A DNA stretch of 42,204 nucleotides, from the NCBI RefSeq assembly GCF_009295515.1, contig NZ_RQVV01000056.1:1-42204 (forward strand). The letters run 5' to 3'. The notes beneath the pieces are model-generated. The model saw nothing but the letters and a program-made list of their open reading frames with translations, did not search any database and was not told the DNA's origin. Source of the DNA: Erwinia endophytica (GTDB lineage: Bacteria > Pseudomonadota > Gammaproteobacteria > Enterobacterales > Enterobacteriaceae). Below, piece by piece: positions 8,047 through 14,894 of this stretch (within the stretch, counting starts at the first letter, position 1; the number at the start of each line of letters is the position of its first letter). The position numbers and the translations under genes are program-made.

Positions 8047-8772
8047 ATGCTCCTTCAAAAAGCAACTACTCGCCGTAAGTTTTTATTAGGATCGCTGTTG
8101 GCATTACCACTCAGCGATATGGTACTCAGGGGACTAACGGCAGCGCAGGCTGCTGAAATGGCTGCGCCTGACCTGGCTGATTACAAACCCATCTTTTTTT
8201 CCGCCAATGAATGGCAATTTATCATGGCTGCCTGTGATCGTTTGATCCCGGCTGGCGGCAAAGGTAAGGCGCCAGGCGCGTTAGAGACTAATGTGCCGAT
8301 TTTCATTGATCAGCAGATGCATGGCGATTTCGGTGAAGAAATCTTCTTGCAGGGACCGTTCAATGTTAATGCTCCAGCCACTATGGGGTATCAGATCCCA
8401 TTCCGCCCCCAACAGATCTATAAAACAGGTATCAAGCTGATCGAAGGCTGGTGCCAGACTCATCATCAGAAATCGTTTCATGAACTTTCAGATGCGGATA
8501 AAGATGCCGTACTGACTCAGGTTCAGAAGAACACCATCAACTTCAGTGAATTAGGTGAAAGCTCTCTGAAAGGATCGCAGTTTTTCAGCGAACTTCTCTC
8601 GGATACCAAACATGGCTACCTTGCTGATCCGATGTATGGCGGCAACAAAGGGATGAAAGCGTGGATTGCGATTGGTTTCCCAGGTGCGCGCGCCAGCTAC
8701 ACCGAATGGGTTAAGCAGCACAACATTCCGTATCCGCTTGGTCCGGTAAGCATCAAGGGCGAACGCGCCTGA
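8047..8772 (+). CDS. gluconate 2-dehydrogenase small subunit (subunit 3), Tat-exported
   Basis: The small subunit of the membrane-bound, FAD-dependent gluconate 2-dehydrogenase. This enzyme oxidises gluconate to 2-keto-D-gluconate on the periplasmic side and passes electrons to ubiquinone. I place the start at ATG 8047, giving 241 residues. The start puts the twin-arginine motif TTRRKFLLG at residues 7-15, followed by a hydrophobic stretch and AQA. This Tat signal is known in the family and serves to export the folded FAD subunit by piggyback. A longer frame starts at 7954 but would bury the signal. GAGAG lies about 10 bases upstream. The body (FFSANEWQFIMAACDRLIPA) matches the gluconate dehydrogenase subunit 3 family. 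It is the first of three genes and lies 40 bases before the FAD subunit. Confidence 0.88.
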   Translation: MLLQKATTRRKFLLGSLLALPLSDMVLRGLTAAQAAEMAAPDLADYKPIFFSANEWQFIMAACDRLIPAGGKGKAPGALETNVPIFIDQQMHGDFGEEIFLQGPFNVNAPATMGYQIPFRPQQIYKTGIKLIEGWCQTHHQKSFHELSDADKDAVLTQVQKNTINFSELGESSLKGSQFFSELLSDTKHGYLADPMYGGNKGMKAWIAIGFPGARASYTEWVKQHNIPYPLGPVSIKGERA

Positions 8773-8812
8773 GTGCGCTCCTATACATTTTCTGAAGATT
8801 GCAGGATTTAAG

Positions 8813-10582
8813 ATGGCAACTGTAAATAAAGAAGAAGTCGACGTTGTGGTCGTTGGCCTGGGTTGGGCCGGGTCGATAATGAGTATTGAGCTGGCTATGG
8901 CTGGCCTGAAAGTGCGAGCGCTTGAGCGTGGCGGTGACCGCTCTTATGACGATTTTCTCTACCCAAAACCGGCGGATGAATATGCCTACGGTGTGCGTAA
9001 CAAAGTGATGGCGACACCGGCGGAGGCGGCAGTCACCGTTCGCTATAACATGAGTGAGACAGCGCTCCCAACGCGTAAATGGGGGGCTTTCGCACCGGGA
9101 ACGGGCGTTGGTGGTTCAGGTTTGCACTGGACAGCGGTATTGATACGTCCGACACCGACGGATCTGAAACTGAAAACCTACGCAGATCAGGCCTATAAGC
9201 CGGGTATTCTGCAGGACGATATGCGCATCAAAGACTTCCCGCTCACCTGGGATGAAATTGAGCCGTATTACACCAAGTTTGAGCACATTTGCGGACAGTC
9301 CGGTAATACCGGTAATTTGCGTGGTCAGATTATGGAAGGCGGCGACCCATTTGAAGGACCGCGTTCTGAGCCGTTTCCCTTGCCAGCACTGGAAGATACG
9401 TTGAATACCACCATGTTTTCTGCGGTGGCGAAGAAGCTGGGGTATCACCCGTTCCCGAACCCGTCAGCCTGCGTTTCCCGAGCCTGGACCAATCCTTACG
9501 GCAACCAGATTGCACCGTGTAACTACTGCGGTTTTTGCAGTAAATACCCGTGTCTGAACTATTCAAAAGCTTCACCACAAACCGCGGTGATGGATGCCTT
9601 GAAACGCATGGATAACTTCTCTTACGAAGTGCATGCCAATGTGATGAAAGTGGTGCTGCATGACGACAAGAAAACCGCCAAAGGCGTAATCTATATCGAT
9701 GCACAGGGTAACGAATGTTTTCAGCCAGCGAAAATCGTGATTCTGAGCAGCTTCCAGTTCTGTAACGTCCGTCTGATGCTGCTGTCCGGTATTGGCAAGC
9801 CTTATAATCCGATAACGGAAGAAGGGGTGGTGGGACGTAACTATGCTTTCCTGAGTAATGGTAGCGCGACGCTGTTTTTCAAAGATAAAAACTTCAATCC
9901 TTTTGCGACGGCGGGGGCGACCGGACAGATGTTTAACGACATCTCGCCAGGCAACTTTGATGGTCCGTCACTGGGTTTTATCGGTGGCGCAAAAATTCAC
10001 AGTTCCCAGGCGACCGGCACGCCAATTGCTGCTTCGTTACCGAAAAGCACACCAGCCTGGGGAACCGGCTGGAAAGAAGGCCTGGAAGAGTGGTACGGCC
10101 ATTCGATGAAGATCAGTATCACCACCTCCTGTCAATCTTATCGTGATATCTATCTTGACCTGGATCCGAACTACAAAGATGAGCATGGCTATCCGCTGCT
10201 GCGCATGACCTTTGACTGGAAACAGAACGAACTCAAGCTCCAGCAGTATCTAAAGGGTATCGTGAGAAATATTACCCAGGAGCTCAATCCGGATAGCGTC
10301 ACTGAAAGTTTCCTGCCGATGGATGCGCATTTTGACCTGACTAAATACGTATCAACCCACAATGTTGGTGGCGCGATAATGGGCGATGATCCAAAAACAT
10401 CAGCATTGAACAAGTACTTGCAGAGCTGGGATGTGCATAACGTCTTTGTGCCAGGAGGAAATGCATTCCCGCAGAACTTCCAGGCGAACCCGACGGATAC
10501 TATCGGCGCATTGTCGCTGATGGCAGCGAAGGCCATCAAAGATATTTATCTTAAAAATCCCGGCCCACTGGTACAGGCATAA
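8813..10582 (+). CDS. gluconate 2-dehydrogenase FAD (GMC) subunit
   Basis: A 589-residue GMC-family flavoprotein, the catalytic subunit. The FAD-binding VVGLGWAGS lies at residues 14-22 and the GMC block GTGVGGSGLHW at 97-106. A cysteine cluster C236-x2-C239-x2-C242-x4-C247 is like the one that carries an iron-sulfur cluster in the related fructose and gluconate dehydrogenases. The C-terminal catalytic pair is probably His516 (STHNVGGAIMG) and Asn559 (FQANPTDTIG). It has no signal of its own, as expected if it is carried out by the Tat signal of the small subunit. It sits between the small subunit and the cytochrome subunit in the usual order. Oxidation of 2-ketogluconate (a related enzyme) is an alternative specificity. 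Confidence 0.9.
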   Translation: MATVNKEEVDVVVVGLGWAGSIMSIELAMAGLKVRALERGGDRSYDDFLYPKPADEYAYGVRNKVMATPAEAAVTVRYNMSETALPTRKWGAFAPGTGVGGSGLHWTAVLIRPTPTDLKLKTYADQAYKPGILQDDMRIKDFPLTWDEIEPYYTKFEHICGQSGNTGNLRGQIMEGGDPFEGPRSEPFPLPALEDTLNTTMFSAVAKKLGYHPFPNPSACVSRAWTNPYGNQIAPCNYCGFCSKYPCLNYSKASPQTAVMDALKRMDNFSYEVHANVMKVVLHDDKKTAKGVIYIDAQGNECFQPAKIVILSSFQFCNVRLMLLSGIGKPYNPITEEGVVGRNYAFLSNGSATLFFKDKNFNPFATAGATGQMFNDISPGNFDGPSLGFIGGAKIHSSQATGTPIAASLPKSTPAWGTGWKEGLEEWYGHSMKISITTSCQSYRDIYLDLDPNYKDEHGYPLLRMTFDWKQNELKLQQYLKGIVRNITQELNPDSVTESFLPMDAHFDLTKYVSTHNVGGAIMGDDPKTSALNKYLQSWDVHNVFVPGGNAFPQNFQANPTDTIGALSLMAAKAIKDIYLKNPGPLVQA

Positions 10583-10587
10583 GCGAT

Positions 10588-11856
10588 ATGAAGATGATGA
10601 AACTGAAGAGTTTTTTAATCGCCAACACAATGCTGCTGAGCGCGGGTTATATGTTGTCGGCGCAGGCCGATGATAGCAATGATGCGGCCTTACTGAAGCA
10701 GGGGGAGTACATCTCCCGGTTGGGCGACTGTGGTGCCTGTCACTCGATCCCAGGGAAACCGGCGTTTTCTGGCGGTCTGGCGATTGAGTCGAGCCTGGGC
10801 ACGATCTATTCGACCAATATTACTCCAGATAAAGATCACGGTATTGGCAACTACAGTGAGCAGCAATTCTCTGATGCAGTACGCAAAGGGGTGCTGCCGG
10901 ACGGTACACGTTTGTACCCGGCGATGCCGTATCCTGATTATGCCAAAATCAGTGATCAGGATATGCATGCGCTCTATACCTGGTTCATGAAGGGCGTACA
11001 GCCGAGTGCGGAAACGCCGACAAAAACCGATCTCAGTTTCCCATTTAACCAGCGCTGGGGCATGCGTTTCTGGAACCTGGCGTTCACTTCTGACCGGCCA
11101 TTCCAACCCATCGGCGGTGCGTCCGCAGAAGTGAATCGCGGGGCTTATCTGGTTGAAAGCCTGGGACACTGCGGCAGTTGTCATACGTCTCGTGGCCTGG
11201 CGATGAACGAAAAAGCGCTCGATAGCAGCGATAATAAATTCCTCTCGGGGGGGAGTCTGAATGGTTGGGAAGTGCCTTCCCTGCGTGGTCTGCCTCACTG
11301 GACGGAACCGGAAATTGTCGACTATCTGGCGACAGGCCGTAATGACAAGGCAGCGGTAGGCGGTGAGATGACGTCAGTCATCGAGCACAGCACCTCTTAC
11401 ATGACTGAGGCTGATCTGAAAGCAATCGCTGCTTATTTGAAGTTCCTGGGCGGTAATCAACCTGTGCCTGTGGCAGAGGATAACGCGGTCAGTGCCACCG
11501 AGGCTAAACTGACCAGTGCGAAGGATCTCACCACTGGCGAACGTCTGTATCTGGATAATTGTGGAGCCTGTCACTTTGTGACCGGTAAAGGCGCGCCTGG
11601 CGTATTCCCACAACTGGATCAGGCCACCATTGTGAATGCGGGTGACCCGACCGGGTTGATTCATACCATTCTGGCCGGGGCACAACAGCCTTCTACCGCC
11701 AAATCCCCTTCGACACTGGTCATGCCGGGTTTCAAATCGCGTCTGAGCGATGATGAGGTGGCACAATTGGCGACCTTTATCCGCCAGGGCTGGAGCAACA
11801 AGGCTTCAGCGGTGACGGCGGATCAGGTTGCGAAGGTCCGAAAAACCCTGAAATAG
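10588..11856 (+). CDS. gluconate 2-dehydrogenase cytochrome c subunit (triheme)
   Basis: A 422-residue triheme cytochrome c, the membrane-anchoring and electron-transfer subunit that passes electrons from the FAD subunit to ubiquinone. Residues 1-27 form a Sec signal peptide ending in AQA. Three CxxCH heme motifs are visible: C48-G-A-C-H52, C195-G-S-C-H199 and C325-G-A-C-H329. Length and heme spacing match the family. Maturation would need the Ccm system, not in this window. The gene starts five bases after the FAD subunit stops and is followed by a strong terminator, closing a three-gene operon. Two early ATGs (codons 1, 3 and 4 region) make the exact start uncertain by a few residues. Confidence 0.9.
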   Translation: MKMMKLKSFLIANTMLLSAGYMLSAQADDSNDAALLKQGEYISRLGDCGACHSIPGKPAFSGGLAIESSLGTIYSTNITPDKDHGIGNYSEQQFSDAVRKGVLPDGTRLYPAMPYPDYAKISDQDMHALYTWFMKGVQPSAETPTKTDLSFPFNQRWGMRFWNLAFTSDRPFQPIGGASAEVNRGAYLVESLGHCGSCHTSRGLAMNEKALDSSDNKFLSGGSLNGWEVPSLRGLPHWTEPEIVDYLATGRNDKAAVGGEMTSVIEHSTSYMTEADLKAIAAYLKFLGGNQPVPVAEDNAVSATEAKLTSAKDLTTGERLYLDNCGACHFVTGKGAPGVFPQLDQATIVNAGDPTGLIHTILAGAQQPSTAKSPSTLVMPGFKSRLSDDEVAQLATFIRQGWSNKASAVTADQVAKVRKTLK

Positions 11857-11883
11857 TCCGTTGTCATGTTATCGTTTTTCTGA

Positions 11884-11916
11884 AGAGAGAGGTTCTTACC
11901 TCTCTCTTTTTTTTGT
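11884..11916 (+). terminator. terminator of gluconate dehydrogenase operon
   Basis: AGAGAGAGGT and ACCTCTCTCT pair perfectly around TCTT and run into a T-tract. It begins 28 bases after the cytochrome stop codon. Confidence 0.85.
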
Positions 11917-12231
11917 TCACTGACGGCGGTAAGTATCAGGATTGTTATCACTCCCTTGAGGATGCTTCAAGGGAGGATGGTGTGGTATTGGCTGGTGTGT
12001 TCATTGGGGACGGTGGAAGGGCGCTTGAGACCATGTGCCATGACTTAACATAAAACTTTCCTGTCGAAAAGATCCTTAATTTACTCATAGTGTTAAGAAT
12101 GCGATAAGTTGAGGTAAAGTACGGTAATATTGGCGGTTTTAAGATATTTGGCGATATTTTTGTGATTCCTGTTGACCAATAGTATTTGCTAACGGCGCAA
12201 CATAAGCCGTTAGCAAATTGAGGATATCACC
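11917..12231. promoter_or_regulatory. leader of the first RcnB-like gene
   Basis: There is no gene in this stretch. Its 3' end holds a perfect 12-bp inverted repeat at 12185-12217, which is listed separately. No certain promoter is seen. Confidence 0.4.
12185..12217 (+). promoter_or_regulatory. perfect 12-bp inverted repeat in the leader of the RcnB-like gene
   Basis: TTTGCTAACGGC and GCCGTTAGCAAA are exact reverse complements separated by nine bases. The repeat ends two bases before the ribosome site GAGGAT (12220-12225) of the RcnB-like gene. It has no T-tract, so it is more likely an operator or an RNA element controlling translation or RNA stability than a terminator. Confidence 0.55.
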
Positions 12232-12753
12232 ATGAAAAAAACAACTCTGACACTTCTAATGACTGTTTTCACAGCAAGCTCTTTGTTCTCTACAGTGACT
12301 CAGGCTGATGGCCCTCCGGGACAGACATGGCACCAGCAGGGTGGGCAGGGTGGTTCAAATGGACACGGTGGCCCAGACGGACACGGTGGGCAGGGTGGTT
12401 CAAATGGACACGGTGGCCCGGATGGACACGGTGGGCAGGGTGGTCCAGGTGGACATGGCGGCCCAGACGGACATGGTGGTCATGGCGACCATGGGCATGA
12501 TAACCAGGGGGCGAATCGCCATTTTGACGAGCGAGATCATTTTGCCTGGCAGGGACATGATTTCCGTCGTGGTGAACCGCTGCCACCTAATTTCCGCGAC
12601 GATAATTACCGTGTCGATGACTGGCGGAATCGCGGTCTGGCTGAACCTCCTCACGGAGAACACTGGGCGTATATTGACGGCAACTATGTCCTGATTGCGG
12701 CGGCGACAGGCGTGATCACCTCCATTCTGCTCAATAATGCTTTCCATCATTAA
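12232..12753 (+). CDS. RcnB-like secreted protein with Gly/His repeats
   Basis: A 173-residue protein. Residues 1-25 are a Sec signal peptide ending in TQA. Residues 37-81 are three tandem 15-residue repeats of the type GGQGGSNGHGGPDGH, followed by a His/Asp-rich stretch. The C-terminal RcnB-like domain (about 106-173) has FRRGEPLPPNF, VDDWRNRGL and IDGNYVLIAAATGVITSILL. E. coli RcnB is a periplasmic protein needed for nickel and cobalt homeostasis. The His-rich repeats make metal binding plausible here (inference). No rcnA or rcnR is present nearby. A second RcnB-like gene faces it at 12962-13618 and shares the C-terminal domain but not the repeat composition. Confidence 0.8.
   Translation: MKKTTLTLLMTVFTASSLFSTVTQADGPPGQTWHQQGGQGGSNGHGGPDGHGGQGGSNGHGGPDGHGGQGGPGGHGGPDGHGGHGDHGHDNQGANRHFDERDHFAWQGHDFRRGEPLPPNFRDDNYRVDDWRNRGLAEPPHGEHWAYIDGNYVLIAAATGVITSILLNNAFHH
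12340..12474 (+). repeat. 45-bp in-frame tandem repeat, three units
   Basis: Three 45-base units encode GGQGGSNGHGGPDGH, GGQGGSNGHGGPDGH and GGQGGPGGHGGPDGH. The first two units are nearly identical in DNA, so copy number may vary by slippage or recombination. Confidence 0.85.
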
Positions 12754-12761
12754 TCCCTTTA

Positions 12762-12785
12762 AGGCTGGCGCTAACGTGCCAGCCT
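12762..12785 (+). terminator. hairpin after the first RcnB-like gene
   Basis: AGGCTGGC and GCCAGCCT pair around GCTAACGT, nine bases after the stop codon. The tail is GTTCCC, without a T-run, so termination efficiency is doubtful. Confidence 0.45.
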
Positions 12786-12911
12786 GTTCCCAGCCCAGGG
12801 CCGAGAATGGCTGACAAACAGCTGCGTTTTGACGGTGAATTGCAGAATGCGAAAAACGCGGTAAACAAAAGATAAGATTGGATAACTTACCTGAACCAGA
12901 TAATGAACAGT

Positions 12912-12944
12912 AAAAAAGGGCTGATCCTGTACGGGCCAGCCCTT
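12912..12944 (-). terminator. terminator of the second RcnB-like gene
   Basis: On the minus strand AAGGGCTG and CAGCCCTT form an 8-bp stem that runs into TTTTTT. It lies just after the stop of the minus-strand RcnB-like gene. Confidence 0.75.
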
Positions 12945-12961
12945 CATTTTTCCGATAATTA

Positions 12962-13618
12962 TTAATGATGCGCGATAACGGACGTAATCACCCCTGTGGC
13001 GACGGAGATCAACACGTAGTTGCCGTCAACGTTCTGCCAACGATGATCGGCAGGTGGTTGCTGCAGACCACGCTGTTGCCAGTCATTGACCTGGTAGCCT
13101 GTGCTACGGTATTTTTCCGGCAATGGGCGACCTTTACGGAAATCCGGGTTCTGCTGTTGATGCTGCGACCGATTACTGCTCAGACCATCTTGTGGCCGGT
13201 TGTGGCCCTGTGATTGATTGTCGCGTTGGCCATCTTGTGGTCGGTTGTGGCCTTGTGATCGATTGTCGCGTTGGCCATCTTGTGGTCGGTTGTGGCCCTG
13301 TGATCGATTGTCGCGTTGGCCATCTTGTGGTCGGTTGTGGCCTTGTGATCGATTGTCGCGTTGGCCACCTTGTTGCTGGTTGCGCCCCTGCGACTGGTTG
13401 CCGCGTTGGTCACCTTGTTGCTGGTTGCGCCCCTGCGACGGGTTGTTGTGTTGTCCGTTTTGCTGTTGACCAGCAGCATGCTGTTCATTCTGTGATGGAC
13501 GTTTGATCGATTGTTGTTGTTGATCGTCAGAACTTTGCTGTGGGCCTTCGGCAAAAGCGCTGAGACCGGTGGTGGCAAACAGCAGCGTGGAAAACGCAAT
13601 AATTCCTGATTTTTTCAT
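12962..13618 (-). CDS. RcnB-like secreted protein with Gln/Asn/Arg repeats
   Basis: A 218-residue protein with a Sec signal peptide (residues 1-24, ending AFA). A Gln-rich linker comes next, then six tandem 15-residue units at 59-148 of the form NRSQGHNRPQDGQRD. The C-terminal RcnB-like domain (about 160-218) has FRKGRPLPEKY, VNDWQQRGL and VDGNYVLISVATGVITSVI. It is a paralogue of the convergent gene at 12232-12753: the domain is the same and so is the repeat period, but the repeats are basic and polar rather than Gly/His-rich. GGGAAG precedes the ATG. The role in the periplasm is unknown. Metal homeostasis is suggested only by family. Confidence 0.8.
   Translation of the reverse strand: MKKSGIIAFSTLLFATTGLSAFAEGPQQSSDDQQQQSIKRPSQNEQHAAGQQQNGQHNNPSQGRNQQQGDQRGNQSQGRNQQQGGQRDNRSQGHNRPQDGQRDNRSQGHNRPQDGQRDNRSQGHNRPQDGQRDNQSQGHNRPQDGLSSNRSQHQQQNPDFRKGRPLPEKYRSTGYQVNDWQQRGLQQPPADHRWQNVDGNYVLISVATGVITSVIAHH
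13175..13444 (-). repeat. 45-bp in-frame tandem repeat, six units
   Basis: Six 45-base units lie inside the RcnB-like gene. Units 3-5 encode the identical peptide NRSQGHNRPQDGQRD and are nearly identical in DNA. The outer units have diverged (GRNQQQG versions), a pattern expected if recent duplication expanded the centre of the array. Confidence 0.88.
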
Positions 13619-13769
13619 TTTTCTTCCCTATGGTGTGGATCTGTCATTTTGTTGACAAGTCTAATTTGGGGGGCCGTGAGGAGCAGGACAAGTTCAATAA
13701 TCTGAAGAAGCGCTTTATTAATGATAAATTTACGCTTTCCTTGCAAAATACTGCGACTTCCTCTCACCG

Positions 13770-14036
13770 TTAGAAGGGCGTTTCCACTACGCCTCCATCA
13801 ACCCGCAGTGCGGCACCGGTGGTTGCTGAAGTAGAGTGGGGAACAGATATAGACCACCATGTTACTGACTTCTTCTACGCTGGCGGCCCGTTGAATAATG
13901 GACGTCGGCCGGTTTGCCTTCACAAAATTCACGCTGAGTTCTTCCAGGTTTGCCCCCTGCGCCAGCTCTTCCTGAAAGAAGTGGGCAAAATCATCTGAAA
14001 GCGTTGGACCAGGCAATACAGCATTCACGGTTAGCC
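13770..14036 (-). pseudogene. 3' remnant of a short-chain dehydrogenase, frameshifted
   Basis: This is the last third of an SDR-family oxidoreductase. On the minus strand one frame reads RLTVNAVLPGPTLSDDF and continues to SVEEVSNMVVYICSP. The family tail STSATTGAALRVDGGVVETPF then continues in another frame to a stop at 13770. A single-base indel near 13835-13845 therefore separates the halves. The N-terminal Rossmann fold and the catalytic YxxxK are absent, because the sequence begins abruptly next to the lipoprotein stop codon at 14039. This is a decayed gene joined to unrelated DNA. Confidence 0.75.
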
Positions 14037-14038
14037 GC

Positions 14039-14431
14039 TCAGAGCGTCCGTGATGGGCAGTTGAAGGTGATCATTTTATCCTGTGGCGCATTAATAACAC
14101 AGAAGCGGTGGTCGGAAAGGCGCTGAGCCAGCCATCCCTCGCGGGTCACTGCGGAAGGGATATACTGTTGCCGGTCAGCAGACTGAAGAGGACCACTTTC
14201 CAGCCGTTGATCGGCCAGTATCACGCTAAAAGAGCTAAAACGGTCAACTATTCTGCCTTCAATCTTACCTTGTGGCTGACCTGAGAGCGTTTGCACGTAT
14301 CCTGCACAGAGCATCCCTTTCTCCCTGGTCGAGCAGGCGCTTAGCAATAAGGTCATCATCACGAGTAATGTCAATTTCGATGCAAGAGAAGGGGAGGATT
14401 GTGCCGATTTTTTGCTGTCCTGCCAGAGCAT
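14039..14431 (-). CDS. putative small lipoprotein
   Basis: A 130-residue protein with a signal sequence and lipobox LLSAC, whose cysteine at about residue 33 would be lipidated. The start is ATG 14431, with AAGGA six bases upstream. The mature part has no recognised domain and includes three further cysteines, which could form disulphides in the periplasm. It ends directly at the edge of the SDR remnant, so its own C-terminus could have been altered by the rearrangement. It is divergent from pqqU. The function is unknown. Confidence 0.55.
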   Translation of the reverse strand: MLWQDSKKSAQSSPSLASKLTLLVMMTLLLSACSTREKGMLCAGYVQTLSGQPQGKIEGRIVDRFSSFSVILADQRLESGPLQSADRQQYIPSAVTREGWLAQRLSDHRFCVINAPQDKMITFNCPSRTL

Positions 14432-14894
14432 AGGATGTCCTTATTGTTTAGGGTGGATCTAAGTATAGACGGGAATGCAGCAAGTTTATCTGATAACAAA
14501 TCTTTGACAAAAGCCCCTGAGAATAGCGGTGTGTCGTTATGTTTTGCAGGCAATGTAGCTAAAACATTATCATTTTGTGTCTTTCGACTGAATCAATTCA
14601 GCTGAATTGATAACAGCAGTTCGCAAATGAATTATTGGATGTTACAATCCCTGCCACTTTTGCTACTTTCTCCTGAGTATCCAGCAGGAAATCGCTATTT
14701 TCTTCGACTGAAAATGAAATAACCTTGTTTTTATCGTGGAAATGAAGTCGCTAATATCGAGACGGTTTGTATACTTTTTCTGCGATGATGTATTTGTGCT
14801 TCTCAACGCAACGTCCAGACGAAATGAGGCATGATTTACCGGGCGTCAGGCGGGGAAGTAACTGGCGGTTAACTTTATTAATCGAACTGATCCT
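14432..14894. promoter_or_regulatory. divergent regulatory region between the lipoprotein and pqqU
   Basis: There is no gene in this 463-base region. It holds a perfect 20-base palindrome at 14592-14611. A weak Fur-like AT-rich motif (AAACATTATCATTTTG) lies near 14562-14577. A promoter for pqqU is not clear by eye. Confidence 0.4.
14592..14611. promoter_or_regulatory. perfect 20-bp palindrome, candidate operator
   Basis: ATCAATTCAGCTGAATTGAT is its own reverse complement. It lies about 280 bases upstream of pqqU and 160 bases upstream of the divergent lipoprotein. Perfect symmetry with no loop fits a dimeric DNA-binding protein site better than an RNA hairpin. The cognate regulator is unknown. 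Confidence 0.45.

Noticed and set aside
13175-13444. Regular repeats resembling a CRISPR array
   Set aside because: The units are directly adjacent 45-bp in-frame repeats with no unique spacers, inside a secreted-protein gene.
14560-14578. Possible Fur box upstream of pqqU
   Set aside because: Only about 11 of 19 consensus positions match, which is expected by chance in AT-rich DNA.
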